Below the pieces are notes generated by a model. That model ran no database searches. It saw only the letters and a list, made by a program, of their open reading frames with translations, and had not been told where the DNA came from. From Unio delphinus (lineage: Eukaryota > Mollusca > Bivalvia > Unionida > Unionidae): DNA of 64,000 nt. Positions 53,504 to 64,000 of the stretch are shown piece after piece. Position numbers and translations under genes: made by a program. The first letter of the stretch is position 1. Every line of letters starts with the position of its first letter. Where the stretch lies: positions 2,069,501 through 2,133,500 of the forward strand of contig JAQISU010000345.1 of assembly GCA_029339505.1 (NCBI GenBank), in the 5' to 3' direction.

Positions 53504-53710
53504 TCGTCTCCACAATATCATCAGTGCCGGCTCTGTAGCGTAAAATTCTAAAGGATTTATCCTTTTTTTGTCTGCGAAATAGATTCGGTTTGTTTGAAAT
53601 AGTTTCGACTTTTTTAAAATAGTTTCGGTTTGTCTGAAATAGTTTCGACTTTTTTAAAATAGTTTCGGTTTGCCTTAAATAGTTTCGGTCTGTCCACAGT
53701 CTCTGCTGCT
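53504..53710 (-). repeat. Terminal inverted repeat of element 2, right
   Basis: Inverted partner of 39611-39759, longer because it has more copies of the AATAGTTTCGGTTTG-type unit. Confidence 0.88.
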
Positions 53711-53842
53711 AACTATTTGTTGTTTTATATCGCTGGTCGATATTAAACCTTTTATTATTTTTAAAATTGTATAGATACCACCTATTGCATGGCGATAATT
53801 AGCCTAAAAGTGCTTTTGCGCAGTTAAAAATCAATCAATCAA
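53711..53842 (+). mobile_element. 3' end of the nested RNase-H-bearing LINE
   Basis: This sequence follows element 2 and ends in a short (AATC)n tail, directly before the second copy of TCATGAACATATG. It is the 3' end of the LINE whose left part is at 39032-39610. Confidence 0.75.
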
Positions 53843-54625
53843 TCATGAACATATGCAAGGATGCATATGTTGAGCTGAGACGCATCAGCTCTACTCGCAT
53901 GAAATAACTAGGTAGCCATATCAAATGTGGTCGAAGTTGAATTAAGTAATTAGGTAGCCATCTCAAATGTGATCTGAGTAGCATTAAGTAATTGGGTAGC
54001 CATATCAAATGTGGTCTGAGTTGCATTCAGTAACTAGATAGCCATATCAATTTTGTCTTATTCGTCTCAGTATCTACTCCAGAAATTTAAAAAAGTTCAA
54101 AACACAGCTGCTCGGATCATCCTTAGAGTACCACGATCAGAGCACACCTATCCCATTGCTCTGTACCCTACATTGGCTATCGATTTGATCCAGAATCAAA
54201 CATAAAATTGTTCTCCGTGCTACGTTTTACTGACGGACTCTAGTCCAGCATACCTATCCAGCCTCACCCATGAGTAAACACCAGCAAGATACTTACGCTC
54301 CTCTTCTGATAATTGCATACTCATTATTCTCACTATGAAAACAAAGTAGTATGGATAAAATTCATTTGCATACCAGGGCTCATCAATGTGGAATGAATTG
54401 CCCATCGAAATCAGACACTGTGATCCCCTTCAAGAGTGCTCTTAAAACCTACCTTTTCTCGACTGCAAGAACAAACTTAACGACCTAAAAAAATGTCCTA
54501 GTGTAACTTTTTTCAGCATTTGTTTCAAATTTCATGGTGTTTGTGATGTTTTTGTGTTTGCAGTCATATCATTATAGATGTTGTAAGCACTAAGAGCTTC
54601 TAAAAATTAGGCGCTATACAGAGTC

Positions 54626-54632
<7 letters not shown>
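53843..54632 (+). mobile_element. CR1-like LINE, 3' side of the split copy
   Basis: The frame resumes with MNICKDAYVELRRISS and continues with the usual 3' part of CR1 reverse transcriptases (KVQNTAARIILRVPRSEHT; a SSSDNCILIILTMKTK-like segment; MWNELPIEIRH), with stops. It ends in the (ATT)n tail typical of CR1 insertions. Confidence 0.85.

Positions 54633-54693
<61 letters not shown>
54629..54693. repeat. (ATT)n tail of the CR1 copy
   Basis: About 21 ATT units follow the CR1 3' end. A (TA)n tract follows at about 54745-54824. Confidence 0.9.
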
Positions 54694-54694
<1 letters not shown>

Positions 54695-54742
54695 GCAATA
54701 TATATCAATAATGCATACCAATATGATATTTATTATCATTCA

Positions 54743-54827
<85 letters not shown>

Positions 54828-54836
54828 AATGTTGTT

Positions 54837-55022
54837 GTTGTTGGTGTGGTTCTAGGGTTTAACGCCATTTTTCAGCACACGATAGGCTATACATGGCGGC
54901 AAGTATTAATGGTGGAGGAAGAACCCAGGAATACCCATGGAAAGAACCACCGACCCACAAGAAGCTACTGGCAAGCTTTCTTACATACCCATATTGGCTC
55001 GTCCACTCGGGGCCCCTAGTGT
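54837..55022 (-). mobile_element. tRNA-derived SINE, internally deleted copy
   Basis: Shares TTTAACGCCATTTTTCAG, GGAAGAAC, AAAGAACCACCGACCCA and CACTCGGGGCCCC with 58945-59190. Read on the minus strand it begins with a tRNA-like head (GGGGCCCCGAGTGG). The B-box part present in the other copy is missing. Confidence 0.7.
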
Positions 55023-55943
<921 letters not shown>

Positions 55944-55969
55944 GAAAAAACAAACATAAAAGAACTTGC

Positions 55970-56656
55970 CTGGCATGACTGACCAATTTACCGGACTACA
56001 TGAGGCTCGTATTTTTGAGATTTCATTATCTTTATTGAATACAGTGTTCAGAACAGTCAAGCACGTGATTCGACCAGTGAAGTATCTACTCTCGATGTCA
56101 TGAGAACCACCGAGTCGAAGTGTTCCTGGCAGTGCCGTCTCAACGTTGTCTGGATAATTGTTGTCGTCGTCCAGCACTAACGTGGAATTTATAATGATTG
56201 CTAATTTACCGTTACTCTTGTCACGTGCTACAGATAGAGCAATCCATTGGTCGGAATTCATTTTGCCTGGGAAAGAAACAGTTCCGTAGTCGATGGTACC
56301 GTTTCCTCCTGTAAAGGAAACCAGTAACGTGCTTCCATCAAGAGCGATCTTGATGTCGCTGTTAAGGTCTGACGAGGTCGATGCTTTATAGTGCAAAATC
56401 GTTCCTTGAAGAGGCGCTTGTGGATACACAAATAACACAAATGTTATGTCGTCAGTGATTTTCCCGCTTGGCATAGGTATATCAATGTAAGAATTTCGGC
56501 ATCCTTTCATCAAGAAGGATTCATACAGTAAGTCTGGGTGACCGCTTGCGTATCCGACATTTCCCTTCACCCCAGATAACTGATTGGCGGCGATCTCCAT
56601 CACTTCTATTTTTCTTCCTAGTGGGTATGTGTAAGTAGATTCAGAAAAGTAAAACT
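55970..56656 (-). CDS. Host gene exon 2: LamG/concanavalin-like domain
   Basis: The acceptor (TTTTTTCCAG) opens the exon at 56656 with two bases that complete the codon begun in exon 1. It encodes 228 full codons: a short linker with YTYPLGRKIE, then a LamG-type beta-sandwich (SYIDIPMPSGKITDDITFVLF, WIALSVARDKSNGKLAIIIN, LGGSHDIESRYFTGRITCLTVLN) ending in CSPVNWSVMP. The donor appears to be a GC type (CCAG, then GCAAGT), leaving one base for exon 3. Such domains bind glycans or proteins outside cells. All three exons join in phase. Confidence 0.8.
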
Positions 56657-58552
56657 CTGGAAAAAAGCATTAAAATCACACTTAACATTTTCAGGCATTA
56701 TCTATCAACAAAATCATTACCAGACAATTTGAAACTTCATTATTGATAACATTATGTGTATGGATTCGAATAGTGGAAAAGAGCGCCACAAATCAAATAT
56801 ACGTAATACACAATTTTCTATCTATTAAATGGAAAGACAATCCTCACACAAGCTGGTTACATCTATACAGTCAGAATGTCTGATTTTTTTTAATATATTG
56901 ATAAATATTGTTTAATTTATCACTTTTTGATCGTGCCATTTATACATGGATAGAAACCAAATTTAATTTGACAAGGTTGAGAACTTATTTGCTTAAGTTC
57001 AATAACGATGTATGCAATAAAATAATCAAGGTCTCAAGGATAAACCAAATATGGAAAAAACGAAAAACTAATTCAAAGAGATTGGAATATAGAAACGTCG
57101 CTCCGACTAAACTATCGTATTTAGCCAAACAGTGTCAATAAACTTCCATGCTCGGATCGGATCATAGCAAATGATGCCACCGTAGAAGCGTGGTAGTATA
57201 GGGTTGGAGATGGCATCTTCGCTATCACCATTTTACATGCCTGTACGCCCTGCCAATAACCGTTGCATTCTTATTGGAGCTTTAGTGTTATTAGTTTTTG
57301 AGCATATATTCAAATAGATACAAATAATATTGATATCGCTGAAAATTAAATAGAGAAGGTAACAAAGTTTAGGTGAAGCGTTGCACACTCAAGCCGAAGA
57401 CATTTTAAATCAAACGACCATGGTAAAATGTTGCTCAGTTCTCCAATATTAGAGTTCAGAGGTCGTGTCAAATATGGTATATGTGGCCTGTTTGGGAAAC
57501 TCATAACAGCTGGAGTAATTCAAAGACATCTTTCTTGAAGTAATTTCAGACTATTATTTCAACCTTTAAAATGCATCAGTAATTTGATGTAATGAAGCCA
57601 AAATCCTTTTGTATTCAAATTGTGGTTGCAAGTCAGGGTTAAGGACAGGCAAGTACATTCATTTATACTATATTAGTCAACATAGCCTCATTGAATTGAT
57701 GAAGATGAAAGAACACAAACACGGATTGATATTGGGGATATGTTAAGGCTCGGACAGACAGTTGCATAGCTAGACAAAAGAGTCAACTATCCATGCATCC
57801 ATAAACAGATCCAGCTATCTAGTCATCATTCCACCCAGCCATAAAGAAAGGTAACGATACCAGAAAGGATCTAGTGGTAATGGTGATGAGACGAAAGATA
57901 ACGGATTGCATACATTTTGCTGTAGCTGACGTACTTTAACGACTAAACTGGAAAAGAATGAATACACCGGTGTTTTGCAACTTTACTCTGTTCGCTAATA
58001 CGAACATATTTCTCTATGCGTATAAGACTCGTTAATGCAGAAGGTATCAATAATCAAAGTTAGTTTCATTTAAAGTTAAGCTTAATTAAAATACACAGAT
58101 TTTATCCAAGCAGATAGTAAATTTGACCGAGTTACATAAGTATGAAACCCATTAGGATTTAGGTAAAACGATCGTCGAGTTAAAAGTCCTTTAAGCAGCT
58201 GGATGTTTTTCTTCATATTCCGATTTTGTTAAACAATGGAAGACAATGGAGAACTCAAATGTCAGATGACATTTCTGTATTACTAATTGGACAAATTCTA
58301 CTTCCCTTTTCCCATCATAGAGGACCAATTAGAGTTTATGCATGACGATTGAAATATTTCCATCGAGAAATGAAATGAATATTTTTTTATTTATCAAAGC
58401 AATACAAACTGCCAGATTCCGTTACAAATGTCTATAGAACAATACCACGCACCTGATTTAGTAGACTGATTCTAGATAAATGAACATTCAACATAATTAC
58501 AAATGTCAGTCAGAGTAGTAAACCTAACTTCAGTAATCCTAGCTAAACGTAC
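56657..58552 (-). other. Intron 1 of the LamG-PAN gene
   Basis: Bounded by GTACGT at 58552 and TTTTTTCCAG at 56657 on the minus strand. I see no gene inside. The plus-strand open frame 56908-57141 has no recognisable domain. Confidence 0.6.
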
Positions 58553-58601
58553 CTGTTAATGATAGCATCAGCAGCAGACATAAAAGCCGCATTCCATACA
58601 T
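58553..58601 (-). CDS. Host gene exon 1: signal peptide
   Basis: ATG at 58601 begins a Leu-rich signal peptide (MYGMRLLCLLLMLSLT). After 16 codons and one base the exon ends at a consensus donor GTACGT. The phase fits exon 2 exactly. The full product would be about 338 residues: signal peptide, LamG and PAN/Apple. The minus-strand upstream sequence has no obvious TATA box. Confidence 0.75.
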
Positions 58602-58944
58602 TGCCTTCTAGATCTGTTCTACAGAAGCTTTTCATTCTTCTCGCCAGTTCTGGTCAATATAACTTTAACTCATACTTGGCAACCAATGGAACAGCGTGCC
58701 GTGTTCACGTGACCATAGTTGTCTTTTGTTAAACACAGCTTCGGCTTAAACTGGTTTTTGAATTGTGATTAAATTTATCAGACTAATTAATCATTTCACT
58801 ATAAACATACGCGTCTTGCTATACTGCTGCAATTAAGAAGTATGGAATTTAATGGTAAATAAACAGGCATTAGTTCTAAGTTCTTTCTTGATACATAAGC
58901 TGTAAATGAGAAATTAAAACAACACTTAAAGGAAGGTCATATTT

Positions 58945-59190
58945 ATTGTTGTTTAACGCCATTTTTCAGGAAAAAATAGACTATACATGGAGGCCAGTAT
59001 TAATGATGGCGGAAGAACCAGGGAAACCGCCCTGAAAGAACCACCGACCCAAGAGAAGTTACTGGCGAGCTGTCTCACATACCCACATTGACCGAATCTG
59101 AAAACCGAACCCACGAAGACAGAGGTGAGATGGCAGTGATCTGTAATAAGGAGCGCTTTTGATCACTTGGCCACTCGGGGCCCCCAAATA
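58945..59190 (-). mobile_element. tRNA-derived SINE, fuller copy
   Basis: On the minus strand it begins with a tRNA-like head: an A-box-like GTGGCCAAGTGATC and a B-box-like GGGTTCGGTTT about 45 bp later. The body carries the segments shared with 54837-55022 and ends in TGGCGTTAAACAACA. Confidence 0.75.
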
Positions 59191-59298
59191 TGTATGTATG
59201 TATGCATGCGTGCGTGATGTATGTATGTATGTATGTATGTATGTATGTATGTATGTATGTATGTATGTATGTATGTATGTATGTATGTATGTATGTAT
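59183..59298. repeat. (ATGT)n microsatellite
   Basis: About 25 ATGT units with a few variant units at the start. The short Thr-Tyr-Ile-His open frame on the minus strand is a product of the repeat. Confidence 0.95.
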
Positions 59299-60536
59299 TA
59301 GGAATTTGATTTTTTAGTAAAATCAATAAGATTGCTATTTTCTTTAAATTGTATTAAAGTAATGTTTTATTTGTTTATATTCTAAAATATATTAAAGGTA
59401 ATTTCATTTGTTTTTTAACACAACTATATAGAATAGAAATGGTTGCTGAGCAAGTGGGAAAAAAGGCAATGTATATAACTATACGGCATAACATCAGTAA
59501 AAATAACTAAGAACCTTGCTAATGTACATTGTTGTGTGGAATATAAGTGTATGATGTTACTGGAGACATTGTATGCTGTTTCGCTGATTCAGTAAGAAAG
59601 CTCTGTAAGAAATATATAGTTCTAACAACCAGACAAATTTCAAGATTACGCATTGGCGAATTTCCAATCCGGTGACTAAGACTGAACCTGGCCTTCTGTT
59701 AGTGACGTAAAACAAAATGGTTCTTATCTAATGATGAATAGACATCGCTGCTGGCTTAGTATTAGGGGATTACCATATTTGGTCCTGACTTGCGCCTATC
59801 GAGTATAAGTAAGAGGCGTATATTGTCTAGGTCAGTCCCTTATACTTTGAAGCTAGCGGCATGTTCGTTTTTTTCATTACATGTAAGAACGGTATATGTT
59901 GTAACTTCTTTTAGAAATAGGTACTTTTAATGTTTGAGATTTTAATGGTAAAATTGATATGTTTGCAACATTGTTACTGAATTCTTTTATTTACAATATA
60001 TTGTAATGGAATGTTTAAATGTTTTAAAGAATTTATATTTAATTATGTTTATGTAATTTTTATGGTGCCAGTTGAGTTCGCTACCAACTTCATGTTTAGA
60101 TTTTATGCTGAAATAAAGTATTCTTTAAGCAAGAAAGAGTAATACCTAGCAATATATTCTAAATCAATATTCTACTTTAAAATAAATAAAATGCATTTCT
60201 TTAAATTAATTGTTGCATTAATTACAGTTATTATATTTCATACTTTGACTATCTTGAAATTGATTGAGAATTAACTGTTGTACAATATTATAAGGTGCAG
60301 AAGTTATACGAATAAAATGAAGTTGGAAAGCTTAATAAGGAAAATGTAATATGTATTTCATGAATTTTTATCATAAAGTTTTTAGATGTGTTTCTAGAAT
60401 GTAGTAATATATATGTGTGTTGATTATTTAAATAAAGTCCCTTATACTTTGAAGCTAGCGGCTTGTTTGTTTTTTCATTACAGATGTAGCTTTCTTATCA
60501 TCGCGGCGACACGCTTTTACGAGAGCCTGAACACTT

Positions 60537-60539
<3 letters not shown>

Positions 60540-60616
<77 letters not shown>
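60540..60616. repeat. (CT)n microsatellite
   Basis: About 38 uninterrupted CT units. Confidence 0.95.
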
Positions 60617-60622
<6 letters not shown>

Positions 60623-61387
60623 TTGACGCTCCTTAACTTACGAGTAATTCCTTCTCATAGCAAGAAATGAGAAGAAGGTTATGAAAAGCTAATCACAACC
60701 CACATAACAGAAAACTGTCATAACAAGTGGATGGAGAATATTACAGATCTCTGGACCCTCTCGCAAAGCCATTGTCCCCAAGATGTAGCTGTGTCTACAC
60801 CGTTATGAGTGATTATTTCTTTTAAAGGAGTGTTTTGATAAAATTAATGGAGAAGAGACTAAGGATAAAGTGACATTTGTGGACGAGTATCTTAAATAAA
60901 GATGCCACACGTATAATTACGATCCATGGGAGAGATTGGCACGAACACATTTACGATCGTCAGACTTCATACCGCCAATGTTTGCAGTTTCTTGCCTGGA
61001 ACAGACACACAGCTATTCTATTCACGTGTCTGATCCGTGATTCTACCTACATACTACATTGCTCATGCTGGAATGTCTTCACAAATTCCTAGTAATGTAT
61101 ATGCCAGTATCTACGCCCTATAAAGTTCCAGTGACTCACACTCCATTCGACTATGGTTCCTTGATCCTACGTAGACAACGATTGAAAACCAAATCCAGTT
61201 CTTACGCAGACGACTATCAACTCACCTCTCAAAACCACATCAGCAGCAGCACTTCAGGTACCTCCGACAGCTCAAAGATTCCTAAAAAGTACTTTTACAC
61301 GGCAAATTAACTGTGTATACATTTACTATCAGCGCACAGAACATTCTGAGTTCAGCCGTTTAGTTCAGTTAATGTGACTCAGTACTA

Positions 61388-62350
61388 TTGACATTATTCC
61401 TAGGAGTGCAATTTTTCTCTGGAAACACGAGATTCTCAAGTACAGGTATGTCTGTTATCACATTAGATATTTTTAAAGGTGATCAATCACAAAATTCTGT
61501 TAAATGGCTAAATCATTTTTCACAATGGGCTAATTTGTATGATTTATCAGAAGCTAAAACTTTGAATGCTTTTCCTTTTCACCTCCAACAACATGCTAAA
61601 GTATGGTATGAATCGCTACCTGATAACGTTAGGAATACCTGGTCAAGTCTAGTAACTGCCTCACATCTAGGTTTCACACTGACGATATCATTTTAGATTT
61701 ATCAATTTTACAAACTCGACAAGAATCGTCTGAAACAGTTTTGGACTATTTAAATCGTCTCTTACAAATTGCAAATAACCAAACTATCTCAGATCAAATA
61801 TTGTTAGCAGTTGCATTACAAGGTTTAAAACTAGCTATTAATCAAATCGTAATGAATAAAAACCCAACAAATATGGATGATTTACGTCAAGCAGCAAAGT
61901 TAGCAGAGAAATCTCTTGTCACAATTGAAAATGATGATTGGTCAACACTTAACACAATTTTAGAGGAACTTAAACAACTTAAAGATGAAATAAAAGCAGT
62001 CAGCTCTGAACAGAACACAGAAAACAATGTACATGTATTATCTCAACCCTTTGTACGTGCCGAAAACAAACCATTTTGGCTGCATTGCTCTAATTCTCAT
62101 CATTATACATCGTCTTATCAGACAGCGAAATTTCCAAACTATTCCTCCAGTTCAGTACATACATCTCGCGATAACAATACATATCAGTTACCTCCTCGTG
62201 ATGCGCGCTACAAGCCACAATTACATAGTCATAAGCCATTCTGTCTCAGATGTGATATTTTTTTCAGTGACATGGAAGATTATGTCCTGCACTCGATAAA
62301 AGTGTTACTTGTGTCACAAAACAGGTCATTTTGCACGAGTATATTTTCCC
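61388..62350 (+). pseudogene. Gag of the gypsy-type element, frameshifted
   Basis: A capsid-like segment (SVKWLNHFSQWANLYDLSE, then HLQQHAKVWYESLPD) is open to 61696. The frame shifts and continues from 61741 (YLNRLLQIANNQTISD). Near 62307-62350, in yet another frame, CYLCHKTGHFARV resembles a CCHC zinc knuckle whose last Cys is Tyr. These shifts indicate a non-functional copy. Confidence 0.75.
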
Positions 62351-62439
62351 CACAACAACAATATACATTCGAGCCAAATCAAAGGTCACAACCTTGCCAC
62401 AAACAAACTCGAGAACCACAAATCACATTAGTCACACCT

Positions 62440-64000
62440 ATTCACAAAAATCTCGTTCCTCTTTTTGTTAAAGACAAAATCACAAATGCATTAGCAGACA
62501 CAGGCGCTACAATTTCTGCTACCAACCCTCAATTTTCTTACTCGCGCAGGATTCAATCCACGTCAAATTCAACCATCAGATATTTCTAATATTATTGCAG
62601 CAGGCGGAGAAAAGCATTCCATTTACGGCATTATCCAACTTAAATTGAAAATAGGAGGTGTACGTTTTTTTCATACATTCTATGTTATACCTGCCTTACA
62701 TCATTTAGTCATTCTGGGTATAGATTTTTTGACTAAATACAAAGCAGTAGTGAATCTAGATACACAAACGCTCTCTTTGCTAGAGGATACGGTAATTGTC
62801 AGTCTGATACGTACTGAGTCGGGATTGGCGCGTGCCAAGCAAAGTACAACAATTACACCGAACTCAACTTGTTCTATTTCTGTTAGTATCAGTAAAATAA
62901 AAAAAGTGACACCCGTTTTAATAGAACCATCTCATAATATGTCAAACTCCACATTTTTGACAGCTAGAACAATTGTAACGGTTTCGAAAAATAACCTTGT
63001 CCGGATCTTGAATCCTACGCCGAAACCTATATACATACATGCAAATACCGTACTAGCTTATGTAGACGTACTACACCCACAAACCATATTTACCATTAGT
63101 GAGGACACTCATGACAACAATATCACACCTGACACACCTGACATTGTGAACACACAAACTAGTAAACCACGAGAACCAATTGATTTTGATTTACACTCTT
63201 CAGATTTGTCAGAAAATCAAAAACAAGAACTTCAATTATTTCTGAATAAACATAGAGATGTGTTTGCCTTAAACTTAGAAGAATTAGGAAGTACTACGGT
63301 ATTTACCCATCGAATAGAGACAGGCGATTCCATGCCAATTCGTTGTCAACCTAATCGTGCGTCTCCGCACATCAATAAAGAAATTGATAGACAGGTAGAT
63401 GAATTATTAGAACACCAACTAATCAAACCCAGTTCTTCAAGTTATGCATCTCCAGTTGTTTTAGTCAAAAAGAAAAATGATGAATATCGTTTTGCTATTG
63501 ACTATAGGAAACTTAATCAGGTGACACAACCAATGACATTCCCTCTTCCAAGATTAGAAGATGTTATTGGTGCAGTTGGACAAACTAAACCATGTCTTTT
63601 CAGTACATTAGATTTAAACTCAGCATTTTGGCAAATTAAAATGGACCCAGCGACAAAACATAAGAGCTCTTTCATAACATCACGTGGTCTTTACCAATGG
63701 ATTGTAATGCCGTATGGAGTCAGAAATGCGTCCGCCACATATTGTATTCTTTTAGGTCATGTACTTAGAGGTATACCATGGTCAACATGCCTTGCATACA
63801 TAGATGACATGATTATTTTCTCCAATTCATTTGACGAACACTTAGCACATCTTGAACTTTTTTTTGATCGATTACGTCAAGCAAACTTGACACTCAAACC
63901 ATCAAAATGTGTATTCGCAGCATCTGAAGTTATTTATCTTGGTCATAAATTCTCAACAAAAGGAATCAAAGTAGATGAGTCCAAAATAGACACAGTTACA
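62440..64000 (+). pseudogene. Pol of the gypsy-type element: protease and reverse transcriptase, partial
   Basis: The aspartic protease motif LADTGATIS lies near 62490 in the gag frame. After a shift near 62540 the pol frame is open from 62549 to the window end, with the second protease motif (LVILGIDFL), then the reverse transcriptase: VFALNLEELG, SPVVLVKKKNDEYRFAIDYR, STLDLNSAFWQIKM, and the catalytic box AYIDDMIIFS near 63795. This is the Ty3/gypsy order and signature. RNase H and integrase would lie beyond 64000. Confidence 0.85.

Larger units (their letters stand above)
39611..53710. mobile_element. Polinton/adintovirus-like element 2, 14.1 kb, decayed
   Basis: It has the same gene order as element 1, in inverted orientation, with ends that share AGCAGCAGAGAG but otherwise different terminal repeats. 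Almost every gene carries stops, frameshifts or deletions, and a block of unrelated repeat DNA (about 45590-46560) lies inside it. It retains the polymerase-like motifs that element 1 has lost. The target duplication is uncertain: AACAA on the left and AACTA on the right, with one mismatch. Protein-level divergence from element 1 is clear throughout, so this is a separate lineage rather than a local duplicate. Confidence 0.9.
58602..61387. other. Upstream region of the host gene with SINE and simple repeats
   Basis: A SINE copy (58945-59190), (ATGT)n (59183-59298) and (CT)n (60540-60616) lie here. A segment of about 48 bp containing CCTTATACTTTGAAGCTAGC occurs at 59838-59885 and again at 60437-60484. 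I see no supportable gene. Part of the sequence after about 60780 may be the left LTR and leader of the retrotransposon that follows. Confidence 0.5.
61388..64000 (+). mobile_element. Ty3/gypsy-type LTR retrotransposon, partial, running off the window
   Basis: Gag, protease and reverse transcriptase sequences follow in the usual order on the plus strand, with frameshifts between and within them. The left LTR is not securely identified and the right part lies beyond the window. Confidence 0.85.

Overview
The window is AT-rich animal DNA, most likely from a marine invertebrate and plausibly a mollusc; I cannot name the species. Three things point this way: a spliced secreted LamG plus PAN/Apple gene, tRNA-derived SINEs with CR1-like and Ty3/gypsy-like elements, and two virus-like DNA elements of the Maverick/Polinton/adintovirus kind.

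Layout. (1) 1-3336: flanking DNA with a 28-bp minisatellite and one dispersed repeat; no gene seen. (2) 3337-16437: a nearly complete 13.1-kb Polinton-like element (element 1) with 228-bp terminal inverted repeats and a 5-bp target duplication (TAGGG). (3) 16443-24411: non-coding DNA with mini- and microsatellites. (4) 24412-58601, minus strand: a three-exon host gene (signal peptide, LamG, PAN/Apple). Its second intron of about 31 kb holds a 7-kb array of a 56-bp satellite with trapped hAT-type MITE copies, a CR1-like LINE, a 5'-truncated RNase-H-bearing LINE inside the CR1, and a second, badly decayed Polinton-like element inside that LINE (element 2, 39611-53710). (5) 58602-61387: SINE, (ATGT)n, (CT)n and no gene. 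(6) 61388-64000: a frameshifted Ty3/gypsy-type retrotransposon that runs off the window.

The two Polinton-like elements share one gene order: packaging ATPase, zinc-ribbon/phospholipase A2, integrase, family-B-polymerase-like/SF1 helicase/HNH-type protein, small zinc protein, HNH endonuclease, an unknown 118-aa protein, then a block transcribed in one direction (scaffold-like 315 aa, small basic 153 aa, double-jelly-roll-type major capsid protein, 160-aa capsid-associated-like protein, adenain-like protease, coiled-coil/beta 283-aa protein, small membrane protein, 458-aa structural protein). By family knowledge these would make a DNA virion: capsid, maturation protease, genome-packaging motor, a lipase for entry, an integrase for insertion, and a polymerase-helicase for replication. 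Both copies are broken. Element 1 has single in-frame stops in the capsid, ATPase, membrane and helicase genes, a poly-G frameshift in the integrase, and an internal deletion of the polymerase domain. Element 2 has many lesions.

The signals I think deserve most attention are the polymerase-like/helicase/HNH fusion with a non-canonical polymerase motif C, the short palindromes that overlap or follow stop codons in both elements, the fold-back structure of the element 1 termini, and the nested insertion history around element 2.
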